Of a stretch of 64,000 bases of DNA, positions 1-10,652 are shown piece by piece. The position numbers and the translations under genes are program-made. The stretch spans positions 186,001 through 250,000 of the forward strand of contig NZ_NPDL01000006.1 in the NCBI RefSeq assembly GCF_002811475.1, written 5' to 3'. This stretch comes from Leptospira hartskeerlii. Its GTDB lineage: Bacteria > Spirochaetota > Leptospiria > Leptospirales > Leptospiraceae. The notes beneath the pieces were generated by a model, which did not search any database, was not told the origin of the DNA, and saw only the letters and a program-made list of their open reading frames with translations. The first letter of the stretch is position 1; each line of letters opens with the position of its first letter.

Positions 1-12
1 TTGTCTTAAAAA

Positions 13-1683
13 CTAAGCCCTTCTAATCGCGACCACTCCTGGCCTAGGTATATCCCCTTTTGTTCTAGCGGGCCAACGGCTTGTAGGAAGATCATAGTCC
101 TTGGTATCTTCTCCAGGATGTTGTACCGATAAAAATAAAAACTCTTCGTCAGGTGTAAACCATGGGCCAGTGAGTTCTGCACCGATTGGAGCAGATGCAA
201 ATTGGAAAGCCTTGCCCGCGTCTTCTCCGCTTGTAGGAATAAAGAACAAACCGTTATTGCCGAATTTTTTAAAGATGGATCTTCCAAGCAAACGAGTGGT
301 CATGTCCGTCACCATCCAAAGATTTCCGGAAGAATCAAAAGCCAAATTATCAGGAGAAGAAAATCCGCTCTTCCCTCCCCCGGCAACAAACACTTCGAAC
401 TCGAAACGAACCGATTCAGCATCAGAATTCTCTTCTTTGATGCGAACGATCTGTCCATAAAAATTTCCATGAGAATCGTTATTAGTAAAAGAAACAAAAA
501 CAGATTTATCTAATGGATGCACTTCCAGATCTTCCGGTCTATCCATTGGAGTCCCGCCTGCAGTTTTCGCAGCGTCCCTACATGATACCAAAATATCAGC
601 TTGGGTCTTAAATTTAGGATTTCCTTCTTTATCTTTTGCGTTTTTTAGATTCGGATTTTTTTCCAGATCCAGAGGAACCCATACGCATTTTTCAAAATTA
701 CCAACGTATAATGTCCCTTCATCTAGAAGTTCTGTGTTTAATTTTCCTTTTTTAGGATCGAAATTTTTTTCAGACACGAACTTATAAACGCATTGGTCCT
801 TGGAATCATCTCCCATATACACAACTAACTTTCCGGAAGGAGAAACTGTTAATGCAGCATTCTCATGGGAAAATCTTCCAAGTGCGGTATGTTTTACTGG
901 AATGGAAGAAGGATCAAAAGGATCTACTTCGATGATCCAACCGTATTCTTTGGAGTCTTCCAATTTGCAATCTTCTACGACCATTTCATAGTTCTCTTCG
1001 CAAGAAAGAACAGTATTCCATAATGTTTGTCCACCGGAACAGTTTGCAAATGTTCCGTGCACTTTTGTTTTACCGGAAATTGCATCTGAACCGGCCGCCG
1101 GACCTTTCAGTTGGAATTCCGACCTTCCATTTATTCTTCTCCCATACTTAGATTCAGGATCTAAAACCCAGGAGCCTTTTGATTTACGTAGTCCGATCAC
1201 TGAACCCCCCAATGAATACAGATATTTTTCGATCTGTTCAGGAGTTCTATTATTAGGGCCTTTTTGATTATAGTCGTATCCGGTAACATAATATTCTAAT
1301 TCGTTTAAGTATTCGTGATTGGTCCAAAGAAGTGCAGAGTTTGGATCGTTCGGAAATTGGAAGAAGCAGTTAAAATCGGCAGCATAGCCGAAAGTATCTC
1401 CCTTGGAGTTGATCTTATCTCCGTAAACTGCGATCAGATCGTATGTAAAACCGGCCGCTAAGACCAGCTCATCTTGTGTATTAGGACGTAGAGGTTTAAA
1501 ATTACTTCCTGGAATTTTGGAAGAGATCTCTTTTTTCGTTTTTGAAGAAGAAGGATGTGAAGAATGTACTTTTTTAGGATGCTCTTTTGCAGGATCCGAA
1601 AACAGATCCAAGGTCCGGGCAGCAGTCAAAGCAAGCATCCCCTTTCCCATATATTTCAAAAAGTCGGATCTAGATACCTTCAT
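13..1683 (-). CDS. PhoX-like (DUF839) phosphatase, Tat-exported
   Basis: 556 residues. The N-terminus (SRSDFLKYMGKG followed by an Ala/Leu stretch) looks like a twin-arginine-type signal with a weak pair (SR, no RR), so export by Tat is inferred. The body matches the PhoX/DUF839 family of calcium- and iron-dependent alkaline phosphatases or related beta-propeller proteins: an early WTNHEYL block, TFANCSGGQTLWNTVLSCEENYE near residue 210, a GRFSHENA block and a late DRPEDLEVHP block carry the acidic and Cys residues typical of the family. It diverges from the DUF3592-like gene at 1793. The expected role is periplasmic release of phosphate from organic esters; the actual substrate is unknown. 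Confidence 0.85.
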   Translation of the reverse strand: MKVSRSDFLKYMGKGMLALTAARTLDLFSDPAKEHPKKVHSSHPSSSKTKKEISSKIPGSNFKPLRPNTQDELVLAAGFTYDLIAVYGDKINSKGDTFGYAADFNCFFQFPNDPNSALLWTNHEYLNELEYYVTGYDYNQKGPNNRTPEQIEKYLYSLGGSVIGLRKSKGSWVLDPESKYGRRINGRSEFQLKGPAAGSDAISGKTKVHGTFANCSGGQTLWNTVLSCEENYEMVVEDCKLEDSKEYGWIIEVDPFDPSSIPVKHTALGRFSHENAALTVSPSGKLVVYMGDDSKDQCVYKFVSEKNFDPKKGKLNTELLDEGTLYVGNFEKCVWVPLDLEKNPNLKNAKDKEGNPKFKTQADILVSCRDAAKTAGGTPMDRPEDLEVHPLDKSVFVSFTNNDSHGNFYGQIVRIKEENSDAESVRFEFEVFVAGGGKSGFSSPDNLAFDSSGNLWMVTDMTTRLLGRSIFKKFGNNGLFFIPTSGEDAGKAFQFASAPIGAELTGPWFTPDEEFLFLSVQHPGEDTKDYDLPTSRWPARTKGDIPRPGVVAIRRA

Positions 1684-1792
1684 ATCCTAAAAATATTGTA
1701 CCTGACTCTATGGACCATTCGTTTTTTCTTCCTACAGAAAAAGGAAACTTGGTTGTAATATTCCCTGTCGAAAAAGATGATAAAGCTTGAGA

Positions 1793-2287
1793 ATGAAAAC
1801 GAACTCTACCCCATTCTATAAGATCCTTTTTATCATGGGCTGGGTTTCTCTTGCGTTCTTTCTTCCTCTTTCCGTCGCAGTTTATTGGGAAAATAAAAGT
1901 TTAGAATCGATCTACAAAAACTTGTCTCTTCCGGGAAACAAAGAGTTCGGAGTTCTAGTAGAAAATACAAAACTCAATAAGTTAGGCAGAACCGTAAATG
2001 TGTACACCTATATGGTGCCGGACGAACAGGGTAAAAAACACGAGGTCACGGAAGAAGTGGACCAGACCACGAACAGAAGAATGAGAGTGGGAGATACAGT
2101 TCAGGTCCGCACTTTAGTTTGGAATAGTTTCGGAAAGACAAAGATCCTAGGTAGGATCGTTGGGAACACTGCCCCACCTCCCGGTTTCGGTTTTATGCAG
2201 GACTTTTTGTTATTCGGGATTTTGTTCTCTTTCGGGCTGGTATTAGTCAGCCTTTACTTCAGAACGTTCAAGGCTGAGGTAGAGTAG
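1793..2287 (+). CDS. DUF3592-like two-TM membrane protein
   Basis: About 164 residues from ATG 1793; an in-frame TTG at 1787 is an alternative. One hydrophobic helix near the N-terminus (residues ~10-30) and one near the C-terminus (~138-158) bracket a ~100-residue domain. The central part (MRVGDTVQVRTLVWNSFGKT, with a preceding beta-rich stretch) resembles DUF3592 proteins, whose function is unknown. The 3' end overlaps the convergent gene at 2268-2804 by 20 bp. No operon partner is visible on this strand. Confidence 0.7.
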   Translation: MKTNSTPFYKILFIMGWVSLAFFLPLSVAVYWENKSLESIYKNLSLPGNKEFGVLVENTKLNKLGRTVNVYTYMVPDEQGKKHEVTEEVDQTTNRRMRVGDTVQVRTLVWNSFGKTKILGRIVGNTAPPPGFGFMQDFLLFGILFSFGLVLVSLYFRTFKAEVE

Positions 2288-2804
2288 TAGAATTAAAAGC
2301 GCTGTCCTTTTTAAAGATCAGCTGAACCTGGTAAGGCTCTTGTATATATCTGGCGGGATTCATCTCGTACGAAATAAAACAGTAATACTTTTCGTAGACA
2401 ATTACGAACATAAAGTCTCTAAATTTTAAATACTGCATTTGTTTTCTGATCCCACGCATCCAAATGGAATCTTCGTAAACTCGCTCGTATCTTACTGAGT
2501 TTGCGTTTATTTTTTTGAGTTCTTCCGAAGTCATTTTTTCCGGATCTCTTTTTCTCAACTCAAGTTTTAAGGAGCGGATCAGATTGTATTCCAACTTCTC
2601 CTTTTCCAACACATCTAGATTAGGAAGAGTTTTAAAATAATATTCGTAATATTCCTTATCTAAGGACCTGCCGTCCTTATGCACTTCCCCATCCTCCTCG
2701 ATTGACTCGGAGGACGGTTTGCCCTTGCTAGGCTCTTGAGAATATAAGCCGGCAGAGGTCAGTAAAATCAGCGTTAATAAAATCGGGAAAATCGGTGTCC
2801 GCAT
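2268..2804 (-). CDS. Hypothetical exported protein
   Basis: 178 residues with a clear N-terminal signal peptide (hydrophobic core ILLTLILLTSAGLYS, probable cleavage before QEPSKG). The mature part is charged and contains a Tyr-rich block (EYYEYYFKTLPNL) and a conserved-looking C-terminal half (FRDFMFVIVYEKYYCFISYEM). I do not recognise the family; it looks like a leptospiral periplasmic or lipoprotein-like protein without a lipobox. It lies downstream of htpG on the same strand, 57 bp after its stop, so it may be cotranscribed. There is no clear Shine-Dalgarno; a stable hairpin (2809-2830) ends just before the ATG. Confidence 0.65.
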   Translation of the reverse strand: MRTPIFPILLTLILLTSAGLYSQEPSKGKPSSESIEEDGEVHKDGRSLDKEYYEYYFKTLPNLDVLEKEKLEYNLIRSLKLELRKRDPEKMTSEELKKINANSVRYERVYEDSIWMRGIRKQMQYLKFRDFMFVIVYEKYYCFISYEMNPARYIQEPYQVQLIFKKDSAFNSTTLPQP

Positions 2805-2808
2805 ACCG

Positions 2809-2830
2809 GTACCAATAAAGATATCGGTAC
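2809..2830 (-). promoter_or_regulatory. Hairpin abutting a start codon
   Basis: Read on the minus strand, GTACCGATA and TATTGGTAC pair over 9 bp (one G-U wobble) with a 4-nt loop. The hairpin ends five bases before the ATG of the exported protein at 2804 and fills the place of a ribosome-binding site. It could be the remnant of an intercistronic terminator after htpG (no T-run follows) or a translation control element. Confidence 0.45.
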
Positions 2831-2861
2831 GATCCCCAATTTCCCCCTTTTTTTTTCGGAA

Positions 2862-4691
2862 TTAATCCGAGGAAAGATCTTCCAATAGGTCTCTTTGGCG
2901 GCGGATTAAATCACTCAATTCTTCCTCTCCGATCAGCTTGGCACCTAACAAGGCCAGATCGTACACGGAACGGGCCAATTTTTCCGCCTTCTCCGGACGC
3001 GCACCCTTGGAAAGACCAAGGATGTTTTTAACCAATTTAGATTTGCGATTCAGAAGAAGAGTATGATTCTTTAAGAAGTCACCAGCCTTTTGTCCGTACA
3101 TCTGGCCCATATCGGCCAAACGTCTCAGTTGTTCCGGTAATAAAATTACGGCAGGAATATCCTCCGACTTCAATGCTTCCGTTTTAATTTCCACACCTTC
3201 TTTCGAAATAGCCTTAGTAAAAATTTCCTTAAGCCTATCTTCCGTGGTTTTGTTATCTTGGTCTGCGAGATCAGGGCCTGCATCCTTATCCAAAACTTGG
3301 TCGGCAAGTTCTGAATCCACTCTTTGGAATATCCAATCAGGGTTTTTACTCTCTAAAAACTGTAAGAAATGGTTGTCTATGCGAGAATCCACAAGCAAAG
3401 CTTCCAATCCTTGGGACTTAAGAAGATCCATATATACGGAAGAAAGTTCTGCTTCCCCCGCATAATATACTTTGCCGGAATTCTTTTCCTTATTTCTTTC
3501 TACATATTCTTCCAGCTTTGTCAAATCGCCGTTAGATGAACGGAAGAATATCAAATCCTTTGCTGATTCGTAAAATTTTTCATCAGTCATCATCCCATAC
3601 TTAACGAAAAGAGAGATTTCTTCCCAGTTCTTACGGAACTCGTCCGGATTTTTGGTCCATTCTTCCTGCAGTTTATCTGAAACTTTTTTAACGATATGAG
3701 AAGATATCTTTTTTACCAAAGGATCATTTTGCAAATAAGATCTCGAGACGTTCAGAGGAAGATCGGGAATATCCAGAGTTCCTTGTAGAACGGTTAAAAA
3801 TTGAGGCACTAACTCTTTTGCTTCATCAGACACAAACACATGATTACAATAGAGTTTGATCCCCATTCGATTTGCATCTAACTCATGTTTGAGTCTTGGG
3901 AAATACAGGATCCCTTGTAGCCTAAAAGGATAATCCACATTTAAGTGAACATGAAATAAAGGCTCTCCTGCAAAAGGAAATAGATACTGATAGAATTCAT
4001 CATATTGTTCTTTTTTAACGGAAGAAGGTTGCTCACTCCATAATGGGGTTTGCTTATTCGCCTTCTCTTCTTTTACAAAGATCGGAACAGGAAGAAAATC
4101 ACAGTATTTACGAACTAGTTCCTTTAGTTTCCAAGAATCCAAGTATTCTCCGGAATCTCCATCCAGATACAGACTGATCTTGGTCCCTCTCTCGGATCTT
4201 TCTCCTGCTTTTAAGGTAAACTCAGTGCCTGATTCACTTTCCCAAATAACGGGAACACTTCCTTTTTTATAAGACTTGGTTTCTATTTTTACCTTGGAAG
4301 AAACCATAAAGCTAGAATAAAATCCCAGACCGAAATGGCCGATAATCTCAGGCTTATCTCCTTCCGATTGGTATTTTTTTACGAACTCTTCTGCGCCTGA
4401 AAATGCGATCTGGTTGATATAACGGTTCACTTCTTCATCGGTCATCCCGATCCCGTTATCTTGGATGGTTAAGATCCTGGTTTCTTGGTCGAAATCCAGA
4501 TCGATCCTATAGTCTGTCCCTCCTTCGAATTCCTCGTTCAAGGAGACTTTTTTGAGTTTAGCAATTGCATCACATGCGTTGGAAACTAATTCTCTTAAGA
4601 ATATATCTTTTTCAGAATATAACCATTTTTTAATAATTGGGAAAATATTCTCCGTTTCTACGGAGATCCTACCTTTCACTTCTTCGCTCAT
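2862..4691 (-). CDS. htpG: Molecular chaperone HtpG (Hsp90)
   Basis: 609 residues, normal for bacterial Hsp90. The GHKL ATPase signatures are intact: [11 protein letters not shown] (residues ~33-43), DNGIGMT (~78) and [13 protein letters not shown] (~119), followed by the middle domain with SRSYLQND and a divergent C-terminal dimerisation domain. HtpG is a cytosolic ATP-dependent chaperone. Its ATG overlaps the TGA of batD (ATGA), so it is the last gene of the Bat operon or is translationally coupled to it, which ties protein folding to the envelope/oxidative-stress role proposed for Bat proteins. Confidence 0.97.
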   Translation of the reverse strand: MSEEVKGRISVETENIFPIIKKWLYSEKDIFLRELVSNACDAIAKLKKVSLNEEFEGGTDYRIDLDFDQETRILTIQDNGIGMTDEEVNRYINQIAFSGAEEFVKKYQSEGDKPEIIGHFGLGFYSSFMVSSKVKIETKSYKKGSVPVIWESESGTEFTLKAGERSERGTKISLYLDGDSGEYLDSWKLKELVRKYCDFLPVPIFVKEEKANKQTPLWSEQPSSVKKEQYDEFYQYLFPFAGEPLFHVHLNVDYPFRLQGILYFPRLKHELDANRMGIKLYCNHVFVSDEAKELVPQFLTVLQGTLDIPDLPLNVSRSYLQNDPLVKKISSHIVKKVSDKLQEEWTKNPDEFRKNWEEISLFVKYGMMTDEKFYESAKDLIFFRSSNGDLTKLEEYVERNKEKNSGKVYYAGEAELSSVYMDLLKSQGLEALLVDSRIDNHFLQFLESKNPDWIFQRVDSELADQVLDKDAGPDLADQDNKTTEDRLKEIFTKAISKEGVEIKTEALKSEDIPAVILLPEQLRRLADMGQMYGQKAGDFLKNHTLLLNRKSKLVKNILGLSKGARPEKAEKLARSVYDLALLGAKLIGEEELSDLIRRQRDLLEDLSSD

Positions 4692-6283
4692 TCGGATCCC
4701 TCCTCTTTTAATTTTTCAGACAACCAATTTGAGATCCTAATCAGAGTTGCTTTGGAAGAAGGTCCCAGACTTTTATAAGTTTCAGTCAACGGAACCGTGT
4801 CGGACTTCCAACTCGCGAGAAGACTTGCCTCTTCCTCCGGCAATCCCTTGGTCATCACAGAATGTTTCAAAACAAAACCTCTTTTGGAACCTATCCAGAG
4901 GTCAAGTCGTTTCAATATCACTTCGGCTTGATACTTCTTACGCAGCGTTAAAACCGTAAATGTACCTATCCCTATAAATACGAAAGAAAGAAGGATAGAT
5001 ACTACTATAAAAGATCCACCCTTACTTCCTGTATCCTCAGTCGTAATTTCCTGTTTCGGTCTAGGAGGACCGATCTCCAAACCTGGAAAACGAAGAGAAA
5101 CAGATTCATATCTACCTGATCCAGGATTGAAAAAAGTAAATTTCAGATCTTCCGGTTTCCAAATTCCCTCTTTTTTAGGAAGTACTGAATAATGATAAGA
5201 ATGATTCAGATAAAATCCGAATTCTCCTGGGCCAAGCTCTCTAAAATCTCTTTGCAGTCTTGTTTGCAAAAAAGTGATCTCTGGATAACAAGAAGGATCG
5301 CATCCACTTAATAAGGGATCCTTAATGGAAGATAGGTTCCCATTACCTGAGATGGTCAACTTGAACTGAAAAGGCTCTCCTAAAAAGGCTGTTTTAGGAT
5401 ATTCTTCTAAACCTATCTTAAAATTGCCTACTGCCCCTTTAAATTCCGACGGAGTAGGAGAAGGTAAGTCCTTTACGAAAATTTTACTCGGGATCGTCTT
5501 AATACTTCTCATATGAAAGAATGACTGCTGTCTCCCTTCTAAATGAAAGACTGTAGAGCCTAAAGAGTATTCCCCCTTTCTCAAAGGTGTCAGAATGAAT
5601 GTTTCTTTATTATAAACTGCAGTTTCGAATTCTAATCCTTCGTAAATCACTTGTTCCGGGATTAAAAGATTAATTCCGGAAAGTGCCTCACTTCTAAAAT
5701 AAGGAAATTCGATAGAACTGGAAAAATCCCGATCTATATAAGGGCGTATTGCATTTCTATAATATAAGGTAAAAAATCCTAAAATAGGCTCCCCCACCCA
5801 AACTTGATCCTTGTTCGTTCTGAATAATACCTTCAAGTCCCCATCTTCAGGACCTTCTGCTTCTTCATTAAAAAAGTAACGATTAGAAAAGAATCCGGAA
5901 GACTTATTCGTAGTGGAACTTCTGGGAGAAATTTCCAATGCCATCTTTCCTGATTCGACTTTTTGTCCGTCGACTTCTACTTCTATCTCCGGGACGGAAA
6001 AACGCCCTGGCGCTGAGACTGTTAGCCTGTACTTAATTAATTTTTTACGATATACTTTAAAATTTACTATAGTGGTATTTTCTTCAGTGCCCCAATAAAC
6101 TGCCTTGATCCCTTGTCCGGCCCATTCTTTTTCGATCAAACGAACCTGAGCACCACCTTCCGTTTCTAAAATAATAAATACTGCATCTCCCAGATCTGCC
6201 CTAGTTTGGCTAAGATAAAATTTGGGACCTTGCGCGAATAAAGGAAATGCTCCTAATAATAAAAGAAGAAGGAAACGTTTCAC
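4688..6283 (-). CDS. batD: BatD-like protein
   Basis: 531 residues starting with GTG at 6283 (GTGA overlap with the batB stop). It has an N-terminal signal peptide ([16 protein letters not shown]), a large beta-sandwich-rich periplasmic region, one transmembrane helix near residue 415-440 ([19 protein letters not shown]) and a cytoplasmic tail. This layout is that of BatD ('oxygen tolerance') proteins, which work with the vWA proteins BatA and BatB at the inner membrane. In L. biflexa Bat proteins have been studied in relation to oxidative stress; the molecular role remains open. It lies between batBC and htpG. Confidence 0.88.
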   Translation of the reverse strand: MKRFLLLLLLGAFPLFAQGPKFYLSQTRADLGDAVFIILETEGGAQVRLIEKEWAGQGIKAVYWGTEENTTIVNFKVYRKKLIKYRLTVSAPGRFSVPEIEVEVDGQKVESGKMALEISPRSSTTNKSSGFFSNRYFFNEEAEGPEDGDLKVLFRTNKDQVWVGEPILGFFTLYYRNAIRPYIDRDFSSSIEFPYFRSEALSGINLLIPEQVIYEGLEFETAVYNKETFILTPLRKGEYSLGSTVFHLEGRQQSFFHMRSIKTIPSKIFVKDLPSPTPSEFKGAVGNFKIGLEEYPKTAFLGEPFQFKLTISGNGNLSSIKDPLLSGCDPSCYPEITFLQTRLQRDFRELGPGEFGFYLNHSYHYSVLPKKEGIWKPEDLKFTFFNPGSGRYESVSLRFPGLEIGPPRPKQEITTEDTGSKGGSFIVVSILLSFVFIGIGTFTVLTLRKKYQAEVILKRLDLWIGSKRGFVLKHSVMTKGLPEEEASLLASWKSDTVPLTETYKSLGPSSKATLIRISNWLSEKLKEEGSE

Positions 6284-7977
6284 CAGAACACCTCTTTGTT
6301 CCGGGAACCTGGACTTCTTCTTTTTACTGAATCCAAATCCATGGACTCCATAATCCGATCTAATTCGTCTTCGATCTTGGATTTGTTTTTATCTTTCTGT
6401 TCCTTTCCTGCCCCGGACTTAGATTGTTTTTCGACCTTCTCTTTTCCTTTGGAACCTTGTTTAGATGCGGAAGACTTGCCTTCTTTCTCCTCAGATGTAT
6501 TCTCTTTGTTTTCTCCTTCCGGAGGAGGAAGTTTGCGCAACCATTCTAAATTCTTCTTAGCAGATTCTAAATTAGGATTTTCTTTTAAAGAACGAAGATA
6601 ATGTTCTGCTGCTTTTTTACGATCCCCTAATTTTAGATAAGAGTTTCCTAAATTAAAATGAGACTGCGCTCTAAGCCCAGAATCTTTTGAATCTGCAGAC
6701 TTTTCAAAATGACGGATTGCCTTGTCTAGATTTCCGGACTTATATTCGCAATCTCCCCGATTGAATTCTAATCTAGGATCTTCCGGAAAATAAGGATCTG
6801 CTTCTTTGTATCTTTCTAAAGAATTTTTATAATCTCCTTGTTCGTAGGAGTTCCTACCCTCTTTGATCCGATTCCCTCCCGGATCCAACTCAAAAGAATA
6901 GGTTTCTCTTCCCCAGAGTGAGAAAAGGAGCAATAAACCCGGAGCGACTTTTTTAGAAAGTTTTACCAAAAATCTTCCCCAGAATTCTAACACAAAGAAA
7001 TCAAATAATAAAAGTAGGAGCGCAGGTACGAGAAACTTTTTGGCTCCTTCTGCCCTCCTTAAATTACGAATTCTTTGTCCTGTGTTTTTTTCCATGGACC
7101 CGATCCAGGATTTTATATCGCCAATCTCAGGACTTTCAGAATCTAGAGATAAAAATCTGCCTTCGTTTGCAGAGGCTAGTTCTTTTAGAAATCCAGGATT
7201 GGATTTTGAAATAATAACGCCTGGAGAATTTTCATAAGGAGCCAAGGATCCGTCTTTAGTTAAGAAACCATACACGCGAGAACCGTCTTCTGAATATCCG
7301 ATCGGACCTCCTGTTGGAGTTCCTACAGACCAGACCCAAACCTCAGCAGGAAATTTTACGATACTAGGAGAATCCATATCCTCTCCATCCGAGATCAAAA
7401 CCAAAATACGATTTCGTAATACTTGATTTGAATTCAGGACTTCTTCCGCTTTTTTGAATGCAGACTTCAGATCGGTCCCTCTATCTCCCACTATATCCAC
7501 ATCCAAACCTCTTACATACTCTGAAAATGCACGAGTATCCGAAGTCATGGGGCAATATACAAATGGAGAAGCGGCAAAAACGATCATACCAAATCTGTTT
7601 CCGTTCAATTGAGGAAGAAGCCTCAGGATTGTTTCTTTTGCTCTGGTTATGCGAGAAGGACGAGTATCCACAGATTGCATAGAAAGACTTACATCCACCA
7701 AGAATAGAAAGTCCACACCTCGGGAGACTTCCTCTTCCTTAGACTTGGTCGATTCAGCTCTTTGGTAGGCAAAATAAGAAAGATAAAATACGGAAGCAAT
7801 CGCAAAGATCCTTGCGAGCACTATATAGAAAGGTGGGACCTTGGATTCTCTTTGCAAGCCGGGATAAGATTTTTTCCAACGGCTCCAATAAAAATAGAAT
7901 GTGAGCTTAAATAAAGAATAAGCAAAGAAGATCAGCCCAAGCGAGATCCAAAAAGATTCTAAAAAAGTTTCGTTCAT
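6280..7977 (-). CDS. batB: BatB-BatC fusion (vWA + TPR)
   Basis: 565 residues from ATG 7977; this start overlaps the batA TGA as ATGA, so it is preferred to the ATG at 7998. N-terminal half: two transmembrane helices, then a von Willebrand A domain with MIDAS motif DVSLSMQ, a TDLKSA threonine and DGED. A further membrane segment ([20 protein letters not shown]) leads into about three TPR repeats ([15 protein letters not shown] and following) and a Lys/Glu/Ser-rich tail. In many bacteria BatB and BatC are separate genes; here they are one polypeptide. Expected partner: BatA, with MoxR ATPase acting on the complex. Confidence 0.9.
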   Translation of the reverse strand: MNETFLESFWISLGLIFFAYSLFKLTFYFYWSRWKKSYPGLQRESKVPPFYIVLARIFAIASVFYLSYFAYQRAESTKSKEEEVSRGVDFLFLVDVSLSMQSVDTRPSRITRAKETILRLLPQLNGNRFGMIVFAASPFVYCPMTSDTRAFSEYVRGLDVDIVGDRGTDLKSAFKKAEEVLNSNQVLRNRILVLISDGEDMDSPSIVKFPAEVWVWSVGTPTGGPIGYSEDGSRVYGFLTKDGSLAPYENSPGVIISKSNPGFLKELASANEGRFLSLDSESPEIGDIKSWIGSMEKNTGQRIRNLRRAEGAKKFLVPALLLLLFDFFVLEFWGRFLVKLSKKVAPGLLLLFSLWGRETYSFELDPGGNRIKEGRNSYEQGDYKNSLERYKEADPYFPEDPRLEFNRGDCEYKSGNLDKAIRHFEKSADSKDSGLRAQSHFNLGNSYLKLGDRKKAAEHYLRSLKENPNLESAKKNLEWLRKLPPPEGENKENTSEEKEGKSSASKQGSKGKEKVEKQSKSGAGKEQKDKNKSKIEDELDRIMESMDLDSVKRRSPGSRNKEVFW

Positions 7978-8918
7978 ACGTAGTACCGAAACACCCAAGA
8001 TCTCAAAAGTAGATCCAAGCCCAATAACGCGAGCGCATAGGTCAGAAAAATTAAGGATTCTGACTCTCTTACTTCTTCCGGAGGCAGGATCAAAAGATCT
8101 TTTTCCAAAGAGTCGATGGAGGCCAAGACCTCTCTTAGCTCGCTGATATCTTCCGCCCTATAAAATACTCCTCCTGTTCTTTTGGAAAGTATATCCAAAA
8201 TTTCGAAATTTACTTCGTAAGATTGATCTTCTTTTCCGATGCCGATGGAATAAATTTTTACCCCTACACCCCTTGCAATCTCAGTAGCAGTCACTGGATC
8301 TATACGACCGGTATTAGAAGCGCCGTCCGTTATGAGGACTATTACCTTGGATTTTGCAGGAGACCTGCGTAATCTATAACAGGAGAGTATAAGTGCATCT
8401 CCTATAGCTGTTCCTTGTTCTGGAACTGTCTCTTCTTCTGCTTGGCCTAATATTTCTTCCAACACTTCTCTATCGCTTGTCAAAGGAGATTGCAGGTATG
8501 CTCCTCCCGCAAATACTACCAACCCCAAACGATCATTTTCTCTTTTTCTAATAAACTCTTTAAGTAATTTTTTAGAAACTCCTAAGCGGGTCTCGGGTAA
8601 GAAGTCCCTGCTTTTGGACATGGAGCCGGATACGTCCAATGCCAGAATAATATCCACTCCTTTGGTCTCATCCGGAAGGAATCTATATCTTTTCCCGGGA
8701 CCTGCGACTGCGATTACAAACAATGTCAATACAATTGGGCGAACTAACGGAGCTATCGAAGATAAAAACCGCTTTAGAGAGAATGTTCCGGATTGGATTT
8801 TTCCGGGGATTCTAAGTTCGATTCCAAGTGCTGGTTCGTTTTTCCAATAAGAATAGACTGTCCAGATCCAGATCGGGATAATTAGAAGAAGGTAATATGG
8901 AGATTCCCATTCAGTCAT
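7974..8918 (-). CDS. batA: BatA, vWA-domain membrane protein
   Basis: About 314 residues from ATG 8918, which overlaps the upstream TGA (ATGA); an earlier in-frame start at 8948 would overlap the upstream gene by 34 bp. Two N-terminal helices ([18 protein letters not shown] and [18 protein letters not shown]) precede a von Willebrand A domain with an intact MIDAS (ALDVSGSMS, then GTAIGDAL and TDGASNTG), and a last helix near the C-terminus ([16 protein letters not shown]). This is the typical BatA layout. It probably binds a divalent metal and BatB/BatD in the inner membrane. Confidence 0.92.
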   Translation of the reverse strand: MTEWESPYYLLLIIPIWIWTVYSYWKNEPALGIELRIPGKIQSGTFSLKRFLSSIAPLVRPIVLTLFVIAVAGPGKRYRFLPDETKGVDIILALDVSGSMSKSRDFLPETRLGVSKKLLKEFIRKRENDRLGLVVFAGGAYLQSPLTSDREVLEEILGQAEEETVPEQGTAIGDALILSCYRLRRSPAKSKVIVLITDGASNTGRIDPVTATEIARGVGVKIYSIGIGKEDQSYEVNFEILDILSKRTGGVFYRAEDISELREVLASIDSLEKDLLILPPEEVRESESLIFLTYALALLGLDLLLRSWVFRYYV

Positions 8919-9817
8919 TTGGAAAGCGCCTCCTTCCAATAATCCCAAGCCTTCAGCGCTTCGGAAGAAGGGATCTCCACTTCTTCTCCGGAATATTGGG
9001 CCTTACGAAAAGTATTCTCCCAATTTTTAACTTCCTCTTCTTCCAATCCGAATGAATCATAAATACGTTGGAATAATTCCGCTTCGGTCAGATGCGCGAA
9101 TGGAGCATTCATCTTTTTGGACATATTCTCTCGAATATAACCTGATAATACTCTATAAAAAGTCCTGGCAAATACCGGAGGAGTATTGATGATCTCGTCC
9201 AATTTACTTTCGTATATTAGAATTTTCTGAACCCAAGGATCCGCCTCTACAAGTGCATCCATAGTTCTTTTAGATGCTGTTTGATTCAAATACCAAGCAT
9301 AGAAAATCCCCAAACCTAAAGCGGCAAGGCCCGCGATGATTGCCGCCAATTTCCAGCCGTATTTCCCTGAAAATTCCAGAGGCGGTAGGATCTCCTCCGG
9401 AGTTTTGTCCTTCTCCCCAATGGAAGTAAGAACAGTCAGAGCTGCTTCAGAGAGAAATTCTTTTCCGTTCTTATCTTTCCAAACAATTGGCAAATAGAAT
9501 TTTCCAGAATTATAATAAGCAACGATTAACTTGATCTTTGTCTCTGAAATTTCAGAAGAGATCACTTCGAATAATGGAAGATCTGGAGAATCAGGATCAG
9601 GATACATTCCTTTAGAAGGGATCTCAGGATTCTGAATTTCTCCCTGTTGGAATTCCAACAGATATTCCGCCTGTTCTCCGATCCCTACTTCCTTCGGTTC
9701 CCAATCTTCTTTCCAAGCAAATGACGGAACTGAAAAGAGCAGCAGAGATGAATAGAATACATAGTAGAAAAATTGAATACGATCCAAAGATCTTCGACGG
9801 AAAACTCCCGCCTTCAT
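8915..9817 (-). CDS. DUF4381-like membrane protein of the Bat operon
   Basis: About 300 residues from ATG 9817, which overlaps the DUF58 stop as ATGA. It has an N-terminal signal/anchor ([20 protein letters not shown]), a ~130-residue periplasmic beta-rich part, a transmembrane helix ([21 protein letters not shown]) and a cytoplasmic alpha-helical tail. Position and topology match the DUF4381-like gene that sits between DUF58 and batA in MoxR/Bat operons. Function unknown; it is probably a scaffold for the vWA proteins. Confidence 0.75.
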   Translation of the reverse strand: MKAGVFRRRSLDRIQFFYYVFYSSLLLFSVPSFAWKEDWEPKEVGIGEQAEYLLEFQQGEIQNPEIPSKGMYPDPDSPDLPLFEVISSEISETKIKLIVAYYNSGKFYLPIVWKDKNGKEFLSEAALTVLTSIGEKDKTPEEILPPLEFSGKYGWKLAAIIAGLAALGLGIFYAWYLNQTASKRTMDALVEADPWVQKILIYESKLDEIINTPPVFARTFYRVLSGYIRENMSKKMNAPFAHLTEAELFQRIYDSFGLEEEEVKNWENTFRKAQYSGEEVEIPSSEALKAWDYWKEALSK

Positions 9818-10638
9818 GACATACTTCTCCAATATTCCAGGAGTTTGTTTGGGTCGGTATCTTTTCCTTCCAATTCCAAACATCTGGACTTAAACAAAAA
9901 TTCCAGATTCTTTTTGATACTTTCTCCTACAGGAGAAGGAATAGCGCCTGTTTCAGGATCTTTTAACAAGAAGAATTGGAAAAAACCTTTAGGGGCACTT
10001 TCTTCCAGACGGTCCTTAAATCGGATCGCATGTAGAGTATGAAATCTTCTAAGACCTGTAAGTCTTTTTAAAGAAGGAAGTCCATGAAAATCGGAAAGTA
10101 TATAAGAATCAGTGTATCTTCTGATCCTGTTTTTTAAGAGTACGAATGGAAGTTTAGGATCTGTTTTTAGTTTTTTATGAGGATAAGTACGAACCTTCTC
10201 CAATGCAGAAAGAGCTTCTTCCGTATTTCGGATATAACCGGTTTCCCATTCCAATCGATCCGAATAGAGTAGAATTTTAGCGAGATTTCCTTTTCTTACA
10301 TAAAGTAAAACTAATAGAGCTAAAACCTGGAAAGCATTCTCCGCCTTAGTCCATTCTGAACTGCTCCAATCCATCGATTCGGAAACATCCAGAAAAAAAA
10401 CGCCAAGTCTTTCTTTCTCTTCGTAGAATTCTCTTACATGTAATTCTCCGAATCTGGAAGTGACATTCCAATCTATAAGTCTTGTATCATCACCGACAGC
10501 ATAAGGGCGAACATCTTTGAAGTCCACTCCCCTGCCCTTTCTGGAACTCGTGGCCGTACCTTGTCTGTTTCGAAGAGAAAATCCTCTCTCCTTAAAATCC
10601 AAAAGTTGGATCAGGTTTTGGTATTCTTTACGGAACAT
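9814..10638 (-). CDS. DUF58 protein, MoxR-associated
   Basis: 274 residues. The DUF58 signature is clear: GRGVDFKDVRPYAVGDDTRLIDWNVTSR (split here: DFKDVRPY and DTRLIDWN) near residues 38-60, followed by a vWA-like fold with LDVSESMDW, a MIDAS-type DxSxS motif. DUF58 proteins nearly always accompany MoxR AAA+ ATPases, which are thought to remodel or load cofactors on them. It begins 14 bp after moxR and is translationally linked to the next gene. Confidence 0.9.
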   Translation of the reverse strand: MFRKEYQNLIQLLDFKERGFSLRNRQGTATSSRKGRGVDFKDVRPYAVGDDTRLIDWNVTSRFGELHVREFYEEKERLGVFFLDVSESMDWSSSEWTKAENAFQVLALLVLLYVRKGNLAKILLYSDRLEWETGYIRNTEEALSALEKVRTYPHKKLKTDPKLPFVLLKNRIRRYTDSYILSDFHGLPSLKRLTGLRRFHTLHAIRFKDRLEESAPKGFFQFFLLKDPETGAIPSPVGESIKKNLEFLFKSRCLELEGKDTDPNKLLEYWRSMS

Positions 10639-10652
10639 TTTAGTCGATTAGA

